A stretch of DNA of 64,000 nt from Quatrionicoccus australiensis (GCF_020510425.1 NZ_JAHBAH010000001.1:620001-684000), one strand, 5' to 3'. Shown: positions 8,401-17,304, counted from the first letter of the stretch. Notes: generated by a model from the sequence alone, not told the origin. Numbers and translations: made by a program.

Positions 8401-9362
8401 AGCAGTTGCGACAGACCCTTGACTTCATAACGCAGGGCGCCGGTCGGGCAGACATCGACGCACAGGCCGCAGCGCGTGCAGTCCGGCCCGAGGCTCATGC
8501 TTTCCTCGCTCGCCCGGCCCTTGACGGTGACGTCGAGCACGTGCGGCACGAGACAGACCTTGCGGCAGTCGCCCTCGTGGAAGCAATGCTCGACGTGGAA
8601 GCTGACGCGCAGCGGCGACAGGCTGCCGACCGCGCCGTAGGTGAGACCGATCGGGCAGACGTAACGGCACCAGGCGCGGCGCGAATAGACGATCTCGAAC
8701 ACCAGCAGCAGCCCGACCCAGCCCAGCGCCAGACCCGGCCCGTAGATCAGGGCGCGCGACAGGATGCCGGTCGGCGACAGGGTTTCGAACACGGTGTAGC
8801 CGGTGACGATGGCAAGCAGCGCAAAGAGCAGCCAGAACACGGTACGCGTGCCGCGGTGGAACTCGTGATCGGTGACCAGCTTCTTTTCGACCAGCTTGAG
8901 ATGCAGCGCCTCGGCCCACTCGGCGAGCAGGTGGTAGGGACAGACCCAGGAACAGAAGGTCCGGCCGCCGAGCAGCACCCAGATCAGGAAGACCGTGAAG
9001 GTGCCGATGAACAGGTTAACGATGATGTGCTTGTGGGCGAGCATCACCTGCAGCGCCGAGTTGAGGTCGATCAGGTGGAAGCCGACGAAGCGCGAGGCGG
9101 TCAGCGCGCCCTCGAGAATCTGGATGTCGAGCCAGAAACTGAAGACAAACAGCAGGTTGACCGCCAGCAGCACCGCCCAGCGCCGGTTGCGCCACTTGTG
9201 ACTGACCAGGTGATGGTCGCGGGCATGCATCTTTTCCTTGATGTAGCGATCCTTGTCCTCGTACTTGCGGAACATGATCGTCTGCACCCGCTCGGACACC
9301 ACCTCGGGCTTCTTCGGCGCGGCGCCGAGCATGCCCATGAACAGATCGGCAAAGCGGCTCAT
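8397..9362 (-). CDS. nosH: NosH/NapH-type membrane iron-sulfur quinol dehydrogenase subunit
   Basis: 321 residues with four to five membrane helices, two C-x3-C-P motifs on the membrane faces (CSWVCPYHLL, CRYVCPIG) and two C-terminal 4Fe-4S ferredoxin motifs (including CTRCGLCVDVCP). Homologues oxidise menaquinol and pass electrons to the NosG/NapG ferredoxin. It carries no FMN-binding NosR-like domain, which is typical of clade II nos clusters. The start at 9362 overlaps the nosG stop (ATGA); the frame is open upstream but only as an nosG shadow. Confidence 0.9.
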   Translation of the reverse strand: MSRFADLFMGMLGAAPKKPEVVSERVQTIMFRKYEDKDRYIKEKMHARDHHLVSHKWRNRRWAVLLAVNLLFVFSFWLDIQILEGALTASRFVGFHLIDLNSALQVMLAHKHIIVNLFIGTFTVFLIWVLLGGRTFCSWVCPYHLLAEWAEALHLKLVEKKLVTDHEFHRGTRTVFWLLFALLAIVTGYTVFETLSPTGILSRALIYGPGLALGWVGLLLVFEIVYSRRAWCRYVCPIGLTYGAVGSLSPLRVSFHVEHCFHEGDCRKVCLVPHVLDVTVKGRASEESMSLGPDCTRCGLCVDVCPTGALRYEVKGLSQLL

Positions 9363-10252
9363 GACGGCTCCTTCGGCGTGACGGCCGGTGCCGGTGCCAG
9401 CGCGACTTCGCCGTGCCAGGTCGCCTGTGCATCGACGACGATCGCCGCCGGCTCGGCCGGGCAGACCATTTCGCAGACGCCGCAGCCGACGCAGGGTTCG
9501 AGAACGACCGGCTGCATGCGCGACGTGCCGTCGGCCGACTTGAAGGGGCGCAACTCGATGGCGCCCTTGACCGGGCATTCGCGCACGCACAGGTCGCACA
9601 GCGGCAGGTCGTAGGGATGCTCGGCGATCGGGATCGGTTTCCAGCGGTCGACGTCCATGTAACGCATTTTTCCGGGGAAGCCGGCGCCGCGCGCCTGCCC
9701 CTTGAAGCCCTTGCCCTGCACGGCCAGGCAGGCGGACGGCCGGGCCAGGCGGGCAACGCCGATGCGTTCCTTGAGATTGAGCGTCGGCTCGGGATCGTTT
9801 TCCTTGGCCTTGAGGATGGGCGCCGCAGCGAGCAAGGCGCCCTCGCGGATATTCAGGAAAGGCGGCTTCTTGTAGGTCAGCGAGCCGGTCGGACAGGCCA
9901 GGATGCACTGCACGGCATCGCAGGAGAAATCGCAGGCCTGCTGGCGCGGGTCGATGTGCGGCACGCCGACGCCGAAGCCATCGATCATGTCGCCGAGCTT
10001 GATCGCCTCAACCGGGCAGACCTGGACGCACTGGCCGCACTTGATGCACGAGGACAGAAAATCGGCCTCGTTGAGCGCGCCGGGCGGGCGCAGGCGGTGC
10101 GCCGAAGCGCCCAGGACCGGGATGTAGCCGAGCAGCGAGAGGCCGACCACACCGCCGGTCAAACCGACCGACTGGAGAAACTTGCGCCGCGCCTTGGCGG
10201 CTTTTTCCAGCGACATCGCCGGCTTTTTCGGTTTTTCGACAGGAGCGTTCAT
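9359..10252 (-). CDS. nosG: NosG/NapG-type periplasmic polyferredoxin
   Basis: 297 residues. A twin-arginine signal (ARRKFLQSVGLTGG) and hydrophobic stretch lead into a ferredoxin with four cysteine clusters: CIKCGQCVQVCP, a CDFSCDAVQCILACP segment, CDLCVRECP and CVGCGVCEMVCP, enough for four 4Fe-4S centres. It takes electrons from NosH and passes them to the cytochromes encoded in the same operon. Both ends overlap neighbours by 4 bp (nosD and nosH). Confidence 0.92.
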   Translation of the reverse strand: MNAPVEKPKKPAMSLEKAAKARRKFLQSVGLTGGVVGLSLLGYIPVLGASAHRLRPPGALNEADFLSSCIKCGQCVQVCPVEAIKLGDMIDGFGVGVPHIDPRQQACDFSCDAVQCILACPTGSLTYKKPPFLNIREGALLAAAPILKAKENDPEPTLNLKERIGVARLARPSACLAVQGKGFKGQARGAGFPGKMRYMDVDRWKPIPIAEHPYDLPLCDLCVRECPVKGAIELRPFKSADGTSRMQPVVLEPCVGCGVCEMVCPAEPAAIVVDAQATWHGEVALAPAPAVTPKEPS

Positions 10253-11613
10253 GACAGGGCCAGCCGTGCGGGCTTGATGAAGCGTGGCTTTTCGTCGCGC
10301 AGGATCAGGTCGGGGGTTGAGAACGGGGCCAGGCGCTCGAGGAAATCGAGCAGTTCCATGACCGGCGAGCTGCGGAAGAAGCGGGCAATCGGCATTTCCA
10401 TCCAGATCTGGTCGGCGTAGGCGTAGAGCTCGTGCTTCTGGTCGCCGTAGCCGTCGCCGTCACGGTCGAAACCCTGGTAGTCGTCCCAGTAGTTGCCCTG
10501 CCAGAAATTGCGCGCGTTATTGTTGTTGTCGCCGCGTCCACCGTAGCTGACCTGCGTCAGGTTGCCCTCGAAGATGTTGTCGACGACGTTGTTGCCGCCC
10601 GTCTCGCTGTTGAACTGGATACCGATGCCGTTGTAGGCAAAGCGGTTGCCGCGGATCTCGATGGTGCTGTCGGGCTGGAAGGGCGACAGGTCGGAGCCGA
10701 TGCCGATGCCGCAATAGATGATTTCGTTGTTCTCGAGCAGCGTGCCGGAGGCTTCCTTGAAACCGAAGCCCATGCCGGTCGCGCCGGTGGCATGCGAGAT
10801 CACGTTGTCGCGGGCGACGCCGCCTTCGGTGTACATGTAATAGACGCCGACCGCGTTGTCGTAGAAGCGGTTGTTCTCGACCTCGTTGTCGTTGGCGAAC
10901 ATGAAATGCAGCGAGTAGCGGCTGCGCCGGCCGAGATTGCCGCGGAAGATGTTGCGGTGCGAATACCAGGCGACCATGTCGCGCGAATCGATGATCTCGT
11001 TGCCCTCGATCAGGTTGTCGTTGCTGTACCACAGGCGCAGGCCGTCGCCGCGCGCACCGAGCTCGCGGTCCTTGGAGCGCACCTTGTTGTTGCGTACGAC
11101 GCTGTTGCTCGACTGCTTGAGGTCGATGCCGAACAGGCAGTTGTCGAGCGTGTTGTTTTCGACGACGTTGTGGTTGCCGCGCACGTCGAGGCAGGAATCG
11201 TCGGTGTCGTGCGAATCGCCGGAACCGGTCAGGTGCAGGCCGCGAATCACCGCATGGTCGGCATTGAGCACCATGACCGTGCCGCGGTCGCCGGCATCGA
11301 TGGTGACCAGGCCGCCGCCCTCGATGGTCAGCGGCTTGTCGATGACGACCGGGCCGGCATAGACGCCGGGTTCCGGCTTGATCACCGAGCCCGGCACCGC
11401 CTGGTCGACCAGCACCTGGAAGGGTTTCAGGCCATGCACGCGCTTGTCGCGCTGCATCAGCATGTAGGTCGGTTTCGGACGGTCGATGCCGACCCGCGGC
11501 GCGCCCCCCATGTCGGCGCCGACCTCGCGCTCCGGCGCCGTCTTGCCGATCGGGATGACCAGCAACATGGCTGCGGCCAGCCCGGCCCGGCCCAATGTGC
11601 TCAGATACCGCAT
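10249..11613 (-). CDS. nosD: NosD, periplasmic beta-helix copper-site assembly protein
   Basis: 454 residues with a signal peptide (about 1-25) and a long series of parallel beta-helix repeats rich in N-x-V/I and GN motifs (for example NTLDNCLFGIDL, NNKVRSKD, GNRFAYNGIG), the CASH/NosD fold. It works with NosF and NosY in building the CuZ centre. Starts 4 bp after the nosB-like stop. The length fits the family. Confidence 0.92.
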   Translation of the reverse strand: MRYLSTLGRAGLAAAMLLVIPIGKTAPEREVGADMGGAPRVGIDRPKPTYMLMQRDKRVHGLKPFQVLVDQAVPGSVIKPEPGVYAGPVVIDKPLTIEGGGLVTIDAGDRGTVMVLNADHAVIRGLHLTGSGDSHDTDDSCLDVRGNHNVVENNTLDNCLFGIDLKQSSNSVVRNNKVRSKDRELGARGDGLRLWYSNDNLIEGNEIIDSRDMVAWYSHRNIFRGNLGRRSRYSLHFMFANDNEVENNRFYDNAVGVYYMYTEGGVARDNVISHATGATGMGFGFKEASGTLLENNEIIYCGIGIGSDLSPFQPDSTIEIRGNRFAYNGIGIQFNSETGGNNVVDNIFEGNLTQVSYGGRGDNNNNARNFWQGNYWDDYQGFDRDGDGYGDQKHELYAYADQIWMEMPIARFFRSSPVMELLDFLERLAPFSTPDLILRDEKPRFIKPARLALS

Positions 11614-11617
11614 GCTG

Positions 11618-12595
11618 CTACTCGGCCTGGCCTTCGCGCAACTGCTTGCGCCGGATCAGCAGCGCCAGCATCAGGCAGGCGAAGATGATGACGAGCAGGC
11701 CATAGCCCCAGTACGGATAGGAGAAGGTCGAGAATTGCGCGACCTTGCCTTCGCCGAACACGGTGGGCATGAAGGGCTTGACCGTGAAGGCGCCCCACGG
11801 GTGCATGTTGTGGCCGAAGAACCACAGCCAGCCGGCGTAGGTGATCACGAAAAAGACCGGCAGCAAGGCTGGAACCAGAGCCAGCAGAAGCTGGAAGGGG
11901 CGGATCTTCGCGGTGCCTGCAATGACGATGCCCATTACCGCAAGCAGTCCGAAGATGACGAATTGCGACACCTGGCGCACGTTGTCGCCCCATTGCTGGA
12001 TGCGGTCCATGTCCTTGAAGAACGTACCGGATTCGCGCATGTAATCCTGGACATGGCTTTCGAGATGACCGAGCACGAACTGGTCGACGATGATCCAGGC
12101 AGCGACGGCGGCGAAGCCGGCGGTCAACACGATCAAACGCGGCTTTTTCCTGGGCAGGGCGAAGGCCAGCATCATCACCGCGAAGAAGCCGAAGAAGAAC
12201 TTGGCGAGCGGCTTTTCGACCGGTGCCCCGGTGGCGATCGGGAACATGCCGACATAGTGGTTGATGGTGTTCATCTCATGCACGCAGTCGAGGCCTTCGG
12301 CGCCCTTGTCGACATTCTTGGCGGCATCGGTGATCGGGTTGTAGCGTTCGTCCTCGGCCGCGAGGTCCTTCTGGATGATTTCGCCGGCCATGCGCGTGCC
12401 CTTGCCGGCCGCCTTGCAGCCGTTATAGACGCCGTCGAAATGGAAATGGATGCGGATGCCGTCCGGGAAGGCATCGGGCGGATAGTTCGGGGCGGTCAGC
12501 GAGACCCACCAGATCGGTGCGAAATAGGCGGCGACCAGCGCGACCAGCGCAATGAAGGTCAGCCCACCGACGATTTTGTTCTGTTTTTCCATCAT
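11618..12595 (-). CDS. nosB: NosB-like multi-span membrane protein of clade II nos clusters
   Basis: 325 residues. One N-terminal helix (about 10-30), a periplasmic domain (about 35-125) with paired cysteines (NGCKA, LDCVH), then about five more helices. The position between the cytochromes and nosD, and the topology, fit NosB, the membrane protein found only in clade II nos clusters and of unknown mechanism. The assignment rests mainly on context. Two in-frame ATGs (12595, 12592) follow a weak AGAG ribosome site; the second has the better spacing. Confidence 0.72.
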   Translation of the reverse strand: MMEKQNKIVGGLTFIALVALVAAYFAPIWWVSLTAPNYPPDAFPDGIRIHFHFDGVYNGCKAAGKGTRMAGEIIQKDLAAEDERYNPITDAAKNVDKGAEGLDCVHEMNTINHYVGMFPIATGAPVEKPLAKFFFGFFAVMMLAFALPRKKPRLIVLTAGFAAVAAWIIVDQFVLGHLESHVQDYMRESGTFFKDMDRIQQWGDNVRQVSQFVIFGLLAVMGIVIAGTAKIRPFQLLLALVPALLPVFFVITYAGWLWFFGHNMHPWGAFTVKPFMPTVFGEGKVAQFSTFSYPYWGYGLLVIIFACLMLALLIRRKQLREGQAE

Positions 12596-12683
12596 GCCGC
12601 TCTCTGTTCTTTTGACCCCCGGATTTCCTGCGGGAGAAACGCTGCCCACCTCGGGCGGGCAGCGGGCAATACAATGACTGCTC

Positions 12684-13409
12684 TTACTTCTTCTTGCCGG
12701 CCTTCGGCTTGCACATATTACCCGGCATTACCAGGCTGGACTGGTAAGCGGAGATCGCCACCAGCTGTTCGTTGGTGTAGGGCTTGATGACCTTGACCAT
12801 GTCCGGGTTGGCATTGCGGCGATGGCCGTCGCGAATCTCGGTCATCTGGCGCAGCAGGTACTTGTAATGCTGACCGGCGATCACCGGATAGAACTTGGCC
12901 TTGTCGCCCTCGCCGTTCTTGCCGTGGCACTCGAGACACTGCTTTTCGTACAGCTCCTTGCCCTTGGCAACCTGCATGGCGGCATCGACGCCTTCGTACT
13001 TGCCATGCTCGATCGGGATGCACAGGCTGTTGATGTAGGCGGCAGCGTCGGCCAGTTCCTGCGGATCGGTCAGCGTGATGGCAAACGGATACATCGTCGG
13101 ATTGTCGCGCAGACCGGCCCGGATGTCGGCCATCTGCTTGATCAGCACGGTCGAGTGCTGGCCGGCCAGTTGCGGGAAGGTACCGTCGGGACGACCGGCG
13201 CCGGACGGCAGGTGACAGGCGCCGCAGACTTCATAGGCTTCAAGGCCGTTCTTGACGTCGCCCTTCTTGTGCAGCGCCTCGACCTTTTCGCCCTCCTGGG
13301 CATTCCACTTGTAATTCTTGCCTTCGATACCTTCCTGCTTCGGGGCCGGCGGCCCCGCCAGGGCGACGCCTGCACTGAGCAGGCCGATCAGCAACAGTGA
13401 TGCTTTCAT
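12684..13409 (-). CDS. Diheme cytochrome c (c4-like), nos operon
   Basis: 241 residues with a signal peptide (1-18, ALA cleavage) and two heme c motifs, C-G-A-C-H (62-66) and C-L-E-C-H (158-162), in two homologous halves each followed by a Met-containing segment, as in cytochrome c4. It is a likely electron carrier between the NosG/NosH quinol dehydrogenase and NosZ. Lies between the small cytochrome and the nosB-like gene; an FNR-type box 70 bp upstream of its start suggests a second promoter inside the operon. Confidence 0.92.
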   Translation of the reverse strand: MKASLLLIGLLSAGVALAGPPAPKQEGIEGKNYKWNAQEGEKVEALHKKGDVKNGLEAYEVCGACHLPSGAGRPDGTFPQLAGQHSTVLIKQMADIRAGLRDNPTMYPFAITLTDPQELADAAAYINSLCIPIEHGKYEGVDAAMQVAKGKELYEKQCLECHGKNGEGDKAKFYPVIAGQHYKYLLRQMTEIRDGHRRNANPDMVKVIKPYTNEQLVAISAYQSSLVMPGNMCKPKAGKKK

Positions 13410-13478
13410 TTTCGATGTCCTCGATGGTGTGTTGTTCGAAATGCCAGACCATTGTCGGCAGTCGAAACCCCGGATTCC

Positions 13479-13492
13479 TTGATAAGTATCAG
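13479..13492 (-). promoter_or_regulatory. FNR/DNR-type box inside the nos operon
   Basis: TTGATAAGTATCAG matches TTGAT-N4-ATCAA with one mismatch. It lies in the 104-bp gap between the two cytochrome genes, centred about 76 bp upstream of the diheme cytochrome start. It would give nosB-D-G-H-F-L-Y an independent anaerobic or NO-responsive promoter. Confidence 0.65.
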
Positions 13493-13513
13493 TTCCGGGG
13501 AACGGTCAACGAT

Positions 13514-13822
13514 CTATTTCAGTTTGGCGAGAAAAATCGAGATCGCCTTGATTTCCTCATCGTTCACCAGGTGCATGACGCCCTTCATGGCGGCCGTCTG
13601 GCCGTTGTTGCGGGCACCGCTCTTGATGTCCTTCATCTGCTGTTCGGTGTAGGCGGCGTTCTGGCCGGCAATCTTCGGGTAATTCGGCATCAGCGGCTTG
13701 TCGCCCTTGGGGCCGTGACAGGCATTGCAGGTTTTGTCGGCATACAGCGCGGCGCCGTCCGGGGCCGCAATCACAGGGCTGGCAACGAGGCCGGCGGCAA
13801 GCAGTGCAAGGATTAGTTTCAT
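13514..13822 (-). CDS. Small monoheme cytochrome c (c5/c553-like), nos operon
   Basis: 102 residues: signal peptide (1-19, AA cleavage), one heme motif C-N-A-C-H (32-36), and a Met-containing C-terminal helix region (MKGVMHLV) that could give the second axial ligand. Directly downstream of nosZ and upstream of the diheme cytochrome, it is a candidate direct electron donor to the CuA centre of NosZ. Clade II clusters usually carry one or two such nosC genes. Confidence 0.92.
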   Translation of the reverse strand: MKLILALLAAGLVASPVIAAPDGAALYADKTCNACHGPKGDKPLMPNYPKIAGQNAAYTEQQMKDIKSGARNNGQTAAMKGVMHLVNDEEIKAISIFLAKLK

Positions 13823-13878
13823 CTATCTCTCTCCTGAATCGGGAAACAGGGGACGGCGCTCGCCGCCCCCTTTGGTCA

Positions 13879-13899
13879 GCCTCGATCGGGGATCGAGGC
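13879..13899 (-). terminator. Stem-loop after nosZ (attenuator candidate)
   Basis: A perfect 9-bp stem with 3-nt loop (GCCTCGATC / GATCGAGGC) starts 8 nt downstream of the nosZ stop codon; a second GC-rich hairpin follows near 13850-13870. No T-run follows, so it may act as RNA stabiliser or partial attenuator that raises nosZ mRNA over the downstream genes. Confidence 0.5.
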
Positions 13900-13906
13900 A
13901 TCAGAC

Positions 13907-16198
13907 TTACTTGACCTTCTTGGCACCGTTCTGCTCAAGATAGGTCTTGGCGCGCAGACCGATGTCGGCTGCCTTGACCTGGTATTGCCAGACTTGTTCG
14001 GCCCACAGGTTGGCCTGGTCCCAGTCCTTCTTGACAGCAGCGGCTTCGTGCTTGGCCTTGGCTTCCTTCATCTTGTTGAGCTGGTCGGTTGCATCTTCGA
14101 CCATGTTCACCACGTCCGGGAAGTCCTTGTAGTTGGTGCTGACGATGTAGCCGACCACGGAATCGATGACGGCTTGCGTATCTGCCACCTTCTTCACCGT
14201 CGCCTTGTAGTCGGTTTCGGTGTAGCTGGCCTTGACTTCAACCGTCTTGCCCGGCTTCCAGCCCTTCGGCTTGACCAGCAGGTAACCCTGCATTTCCAGG
14301 TGCAGCGCCGAGCAGAATTCCGTGCAGTAGTACGGATAGACGCCTTCCTTGTCGGCCTTGAACTTGACGGTAACCGTCTTGCCCGGCTCGATCGAGGCAT
14401 GCACGTTGAAGGTCGACACGGCGAAACCGTGCGTTTCATCCTGGGCCCGTTCGAGGTTGGTCAGGTGGATGGTGATTTCGTCACCCACTTCGGCCTCGAT
14501 GGTTTCCGGCGTGATGTGCGAGCGGATCAGCGTCCCGAAGACTTCGATCTTGTTGCCCTTCTTGACGATCTTTTCCTCGCCGGCACGAACAGCGCCCGGA
14601 TTCGGCTTGTCGGTACGGGAGTCGGTCCCGACCTTGTAGCGCACGCCCGGCTTCAGCTTGGAGGCTTCGATGGCAACCACGTAGTGCGGCTCGCCGAGCG
14701 GAATCGGCATGTCGTACAGGAGTTGCATCTTGTCGTTCGAGATATCGATCAGCTGGTGGTTTTGCGGATGCAGCGGGCCAACCGGGTTGAAACGGTCGAT
14801 CGACAGCTTGTTCAGCGCCACCAGGTAACGGCCCTTCGGATCAGCCGAGTCGCCTTCCATGGTCATCAGGTGACCGATGTTGTAGTGCACGGAGATCTTG
14901 TCGAGCACCTTGCCTTCGCAGTGATTCCATTTGACGACCTGGGAATCGACATAGAGCGAGGTGTAGGCGATACAGGGCTTGCTGTCGTACTGGGTGTGCA
15001 GCGGGCCGAGGCCGAGCTGGACCTGGGTGGACAGCGCATCCTTCATGCCGATCACCGGAATGCCGTACGGATCCTTGGATTCGAACTTGCCGGCCTTGAT
15101 CGCGGCCTGGATCTTTTCGAAGGAGAACACGGAAACGTGCGTGTCGAGCTTGCCGGCGACGGTCAGGAACTTGCCGTCCGGGGTCACGTCAACGCCGTGC
15201 GGCGACTTCGGTTCCGGTACCAGGAAGAGGATGCCTTCCTTGATCGCGGTTTCCATCATCAGCACCTTGTGGCCGTTGATGGTCTTGGCCTTGCCCTGGG
15301 CAACCAGTTCGGCGGCCTTCTTCCAGTTGATCACGTGCAGGTAGTCGGTGTCCTTGGCGGAACAACCGGCTTCATACGGCGGACGGCCCTTTTCGATGCC
15401 ACCGACGTAACGCTCGGAACAGAAGGAGTTGGTGAACGACCAGCCGTCAGACGGACCCTTGCCGGCATCCGACAAGTCCTGCGAGTACGGCGGCAGTTCG
15501 ATCGAGAAGGACTGGCTCGGATCGATGCGGCCTTCCTTGCGGTCGAACTTCCAGTAGGTGATGCCGCCGCGATACTTCTCGTTGAACTCTTCGAGCGGGT
15601 AGAACTTCTTGTTCTCGAGCGGCGAGGCGTACTGGGCGGCTTCGATGATGTAGTCGGTGTTCGGCGTGACGAAGGCACCGCCGTGTTCCGACTTGAAGAT
15701 CGGGTTGACCACGATCTGCTTGGTTTCGAAGTCGCGCAGGTCGATCACGGCGAGACGCGGATTGGCCTTGTCGTTGATGAACAGGAACTGGCCGTCGTAC
15801 TTGCCCTGGGTTTCGGAAATGGCCGGGTGGTGCGTGTCGCCCCAGTTGATTTCCTTGCCGTCGATGTTGCCCTGGCGCAGGACGCGCTTGGACTCTTCAT
15901 CGAAACCGTAGCCCTGCCAGGGTTCCGGCGTGAACACACCCATGTATTTCAGGATGCGCATCGACGGAATGCCATAAACGATGACCTGGCCGGACTGGCC
16001 GCCCGAGCTGAAGGCGACGAAATCGTCGCGCTTGCCGGTCGGCACGTAGGTCTTGGATGCGGCCAGCAGATCCTGCTGACTCAAGTTGCGACGCTTCATC
16101 ACGTCCTGTAGCGACTCGGCGGCCCAGGCGCTTGCGGCGCTGAGCCCGATCCCGGCTGCAATGAGCAGCACACTGGATTTGACTGCAAATTTTTGCAT
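13907..16198 (-). CDS. nosZ: NosZ, nitrous oxide reductase, clade II (Sec-type)
   Basis: 763 residues; reduces N2O to N2 in the periplasm. The signal peptide (MQKFAVKSSVLL to AWAAES) lacks a twin-arginine motif, the hallmark of clade II. CuZ histidines are visible in DTHHP, SEHGG, SPHGVD, GPLHTQ and YNIGH; CuA ligands in C-T-E-F-C-S-A-L-H-L-E-M. After the CuA domain comes a tail of about 116 Lys/Ala-rich residues without CxxCH. The start at 16198 was chosen over an open frame reaching 16426 because GGGAGA lies just upstream and the signal peptide begins there. First gene of the nos operon. Confidence 0.97.
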   Translation of the reverse strand: MQKFAVKSSVLLIAAGIGLSAASAWAAESLQDVMKRRNLSQQDLLAASKTYVPTGKRDDFVAFSSGGQSGQVIVYGIPSMRILKYMGVFTPEPWQGYGFDEESKRVLRQGNIDGKEINWGDTHHPAISETQGKYDGQFLFINDKANPRLAVIDLRDFETKQIVVNPIFKSEHGGAFVTPNTDYIIEAAQYASPLENKKFYPLEEFNEKYRGGITYWKFDRKEGRIDPSQSFSIELPPYSQDLSDAGKGPSDGWSFTNSFCSERYVGGIEKGRPPYEAGCSAKDTDYLHVINWKKAAELVAQGKAKTINGHKVLMMETAIKEGILFLVPEPKSPHGVDVTPDGKFLTVAGKLDTHVSVFSFEKIQAAIKAGKFESKDPYGIPVIGMKDALSTQVQLGLGPLHTQYDSKPCIAYTSLYVDSQVVKWNHCEGKVLDKISVHYNIGHLMTMEGDSADPKGRYLVALNKLSIDRFNPVGPLHPQNHQLIDISNDKMQLLYDMPIPLGEPHYVVAIEASKLKPGVRYKVGTDSRTDKPNPGAVRAGEEKIVKKGNKIEVFGTLIRSHITPETIEAEVGDEITIHLTNLERAQDETHGFAVSTFNVHASIEPGKTVTVKFKADKEGVYPYYCTEFCSALHLEMQGYLLVKPKGWKPGKTVEVKASYTETDYKATVKKVADTQAVIDSVVGYIVSTNYKDFPDVVNMVEDATDQLNKMKEAKAKHEAAAVKKDWDQANLWAEQVWQYQVKAADIGLRAKTYLEQNGAKKVK

Positions 16199-16310
16199 TT
16201 GAATATCTCCCAACAAAACAGAAGTAATACGGCCTGCCCCCATCGTCGCCAGCGACCAGATGCCGCTGCGGCAATTTGTCGCACTGTAAGCCAGGCCGAT
16301 TTTTAAAAAA

Positions 16311-16324
16311 TTGATGTCTGTTAA
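16311..16324. promoter_or_regulatory. Weak FNR/DNR-like site between nosZ and the copper chaperone gene
   Basis: TTGATGTCTGTTAA has one perfect half-site (TTGAT) and a second half with two mismatches to ATCAA. It lies in the 226-bp divergent promoter region, about 119 bp from the nosZ start and 107 bp from the chaperone start. Only a candidate. Confidence 0.35.
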
Positions 16325-16424
16325 TTCCAATCCGCTAATTGTGAGGAAAATGCGGATATGCCTTGTGGCGCCGCAATCCGCGCGCTCCGGAACAGCCGAA
16401 ACCCTCATCCAGAAAGGATCTTCC

Positions 16425-16880
16425 ATGCGCCATCCCGTCTTTTTCGCCGCCGGCCTGCTCTTCTCGGGCGGCCTGCTTGCCGCTGCCGCCGACCAGGTCG
16501 AAGTCCATCAACCCTATGTCCGGCTCGCCCCGCCCAATGCGCCGGCAGCCGGCGCCTTCATGGTGATCAGGAATACCGGCGGCAAGGACGTCAAAATCGT
16601 CAAGGCCGACAATCCGGCAAGCCGGCTGACCGAACTGCACACGCATCTGAACGAAGCGGGCGTCATGAAAATGCGCCAGGTGCCGGGCATCGAGATCAAG
16701 GCCGGCGGCGAAGCCCTGCTCCAGCCGGGCGGCCTGCACATCATGCTGATCGACCTGAAGGCGCCGATGAAGGAAGGCGACAGCGTGCCGATCACCCTGG
16801 GCTTCGACGACGGCAGCAGCAAACAGGTCGACGCCAAGGTCATGCGTCCGCTGCCGACCGGCATGCGGATGCAGCACTGA
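16425..16880 (+). CDS. PCuAC-family periplasmic copper chaperone
   Basis: 151 residues with a signal peptide (1-21). The PCuAC copper motif H-x10-M-x21-H-x-M is exact: His72, Met83, His105, Met107. Such proteins carry Cu(I) to CuA centres, usually of cytochrome oxidase; divergent from nosZ, the likely client here is NosZ CuA. Start at 16425 follows AAGGA with good spacing and opens the signal peptide; the frame extends further up but without a leader. A SCO protein, the usual PCuAC partner, is encoded 1.6 kb downstream on the same strand. Confidence 0.92.
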   Translation: MRHPVFFAAGLLFSGGLLAAAADQVEVHQPYVRLAPPNAPAAGAFMVIRNTGGKDVKIVKADNPASRLTELHTHLNEAGVMKMRQVPGIEIKAGGEALLQPGGLHIMLIDLKAPMKEGDSVPITLGFDDGSSKQVDAKVMRPLPTGMRMQH

Positions 16881-16896
16881 ACACGCTTTTTTGCTC

Positions 16897-16922
16897 TTTC
16901 CAGGCGGTCGACCGTCTGGAAA
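16897..16922. repeat. CGGTCGACCG palindrome with inverted arms
   Basis: The core CGGTCGACCG (16905-16914) is flanked by arms TTTCCAG and CTGGAAA, making a 26-bp nearly perfect palindrome in the gap between the chaperone gene and the next small gene. One of the intergenic copies in this window; it could act as a transcript hairpin. Confidence 0.7.
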
Positions 16923-16950
16923 CGGAATTTTTCCACCGCCAGGCCTGCAC

Positions 16951-17286
16951 ATGAAAACACTGCTCACCACCCTGCTTGCCCTGCTCTGCATGGGTTCCGC
17001 CCTGGCCGAACACGCCCACGGCAAGATCGACGACAGCCTGCCCGACGCCGAACGCATCCGTTTCTGCGAGCGGATGCGCGACCAGGCGCTGCAGGCCTTC
17101 TACGACCGCGAACAGGGCCGGCCGATGAAGCTGTTTGTCGAAGACGGCAGCCGCGGCCCGCGTATCGCCAACCACATCACCCGCCGCATCTACGCCGAGC
17201 CGCAAATCGCCGCCCGCCGCCACGCCGAGACCTTCGGCCGCGCCACCTGCAACGAAATGATGGGGGCAGCGCCGGGCAGCGACTGA
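16951..17286 (+). CDS. Small exported protein of unknown function with two C-x-x-M motifs
   Basis: 111 residues. Signal peptide (about 1-19, ALA cleavage), then a short His-containing start (EHAHGK). The mature chain holds only two cysteines, each in a C-x-x-M context (FCERM and TCNEM), which could bind Cu(I) or form a disulfide. Not recognised as a known family. It lies between a PCuAC chaperone and further exported proteins on the same strand next to nosZ, so a periplasmic copper or respiratory role is plausible but inferred from context. Start chosen at 16951 because the signal peptide begins there. Confidence 0.75.
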   Translation: MKTLLTTLLALLCMGSALAEHAHGKIDDSLPDAERIRFCERMRDQALQAFYDREQGRPMKLFVEDGSRGPRIANHITRRIYAEPQIAARRHAETFGRATCNEMMGAAPGSD

Positions 17287-17304
17287 GGCAAGTCGCAAGC
17301 CAAA

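Noticed and set aside
13850..13870. GC-rich hairpin behind nosZ as a definite rho-independent terminator
   Set aside because: No T-run follows, and the cytochrome gene begins only about 30 bp further on the same strand; attenuation or RNA stabilisation is more likely.
13985..16111. A long open frame (708 codons) on the plus strand opposite nosZ
   Set aside because: Its translation is a low-complexity mirror of nosZ (rich in Val, Asp, His, Arg) with no domain; high-GC codon bias opens antisense frames. The same holds for long plus-strand frames opposite the PQQ dehydrogenase (36248-38437), the RND transporter (57996-60578), DUF1302 (60692-62188) and gabD (42731-44608).
16199..16426. Upstream extension of the nosZ frame to an ATG at 16426
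   Set aside because: It would put 76 non-signal residues ahead of a clear Sec signal peptide and run through the divergent promoter; GGGAGA just before 16198 marks the real start.
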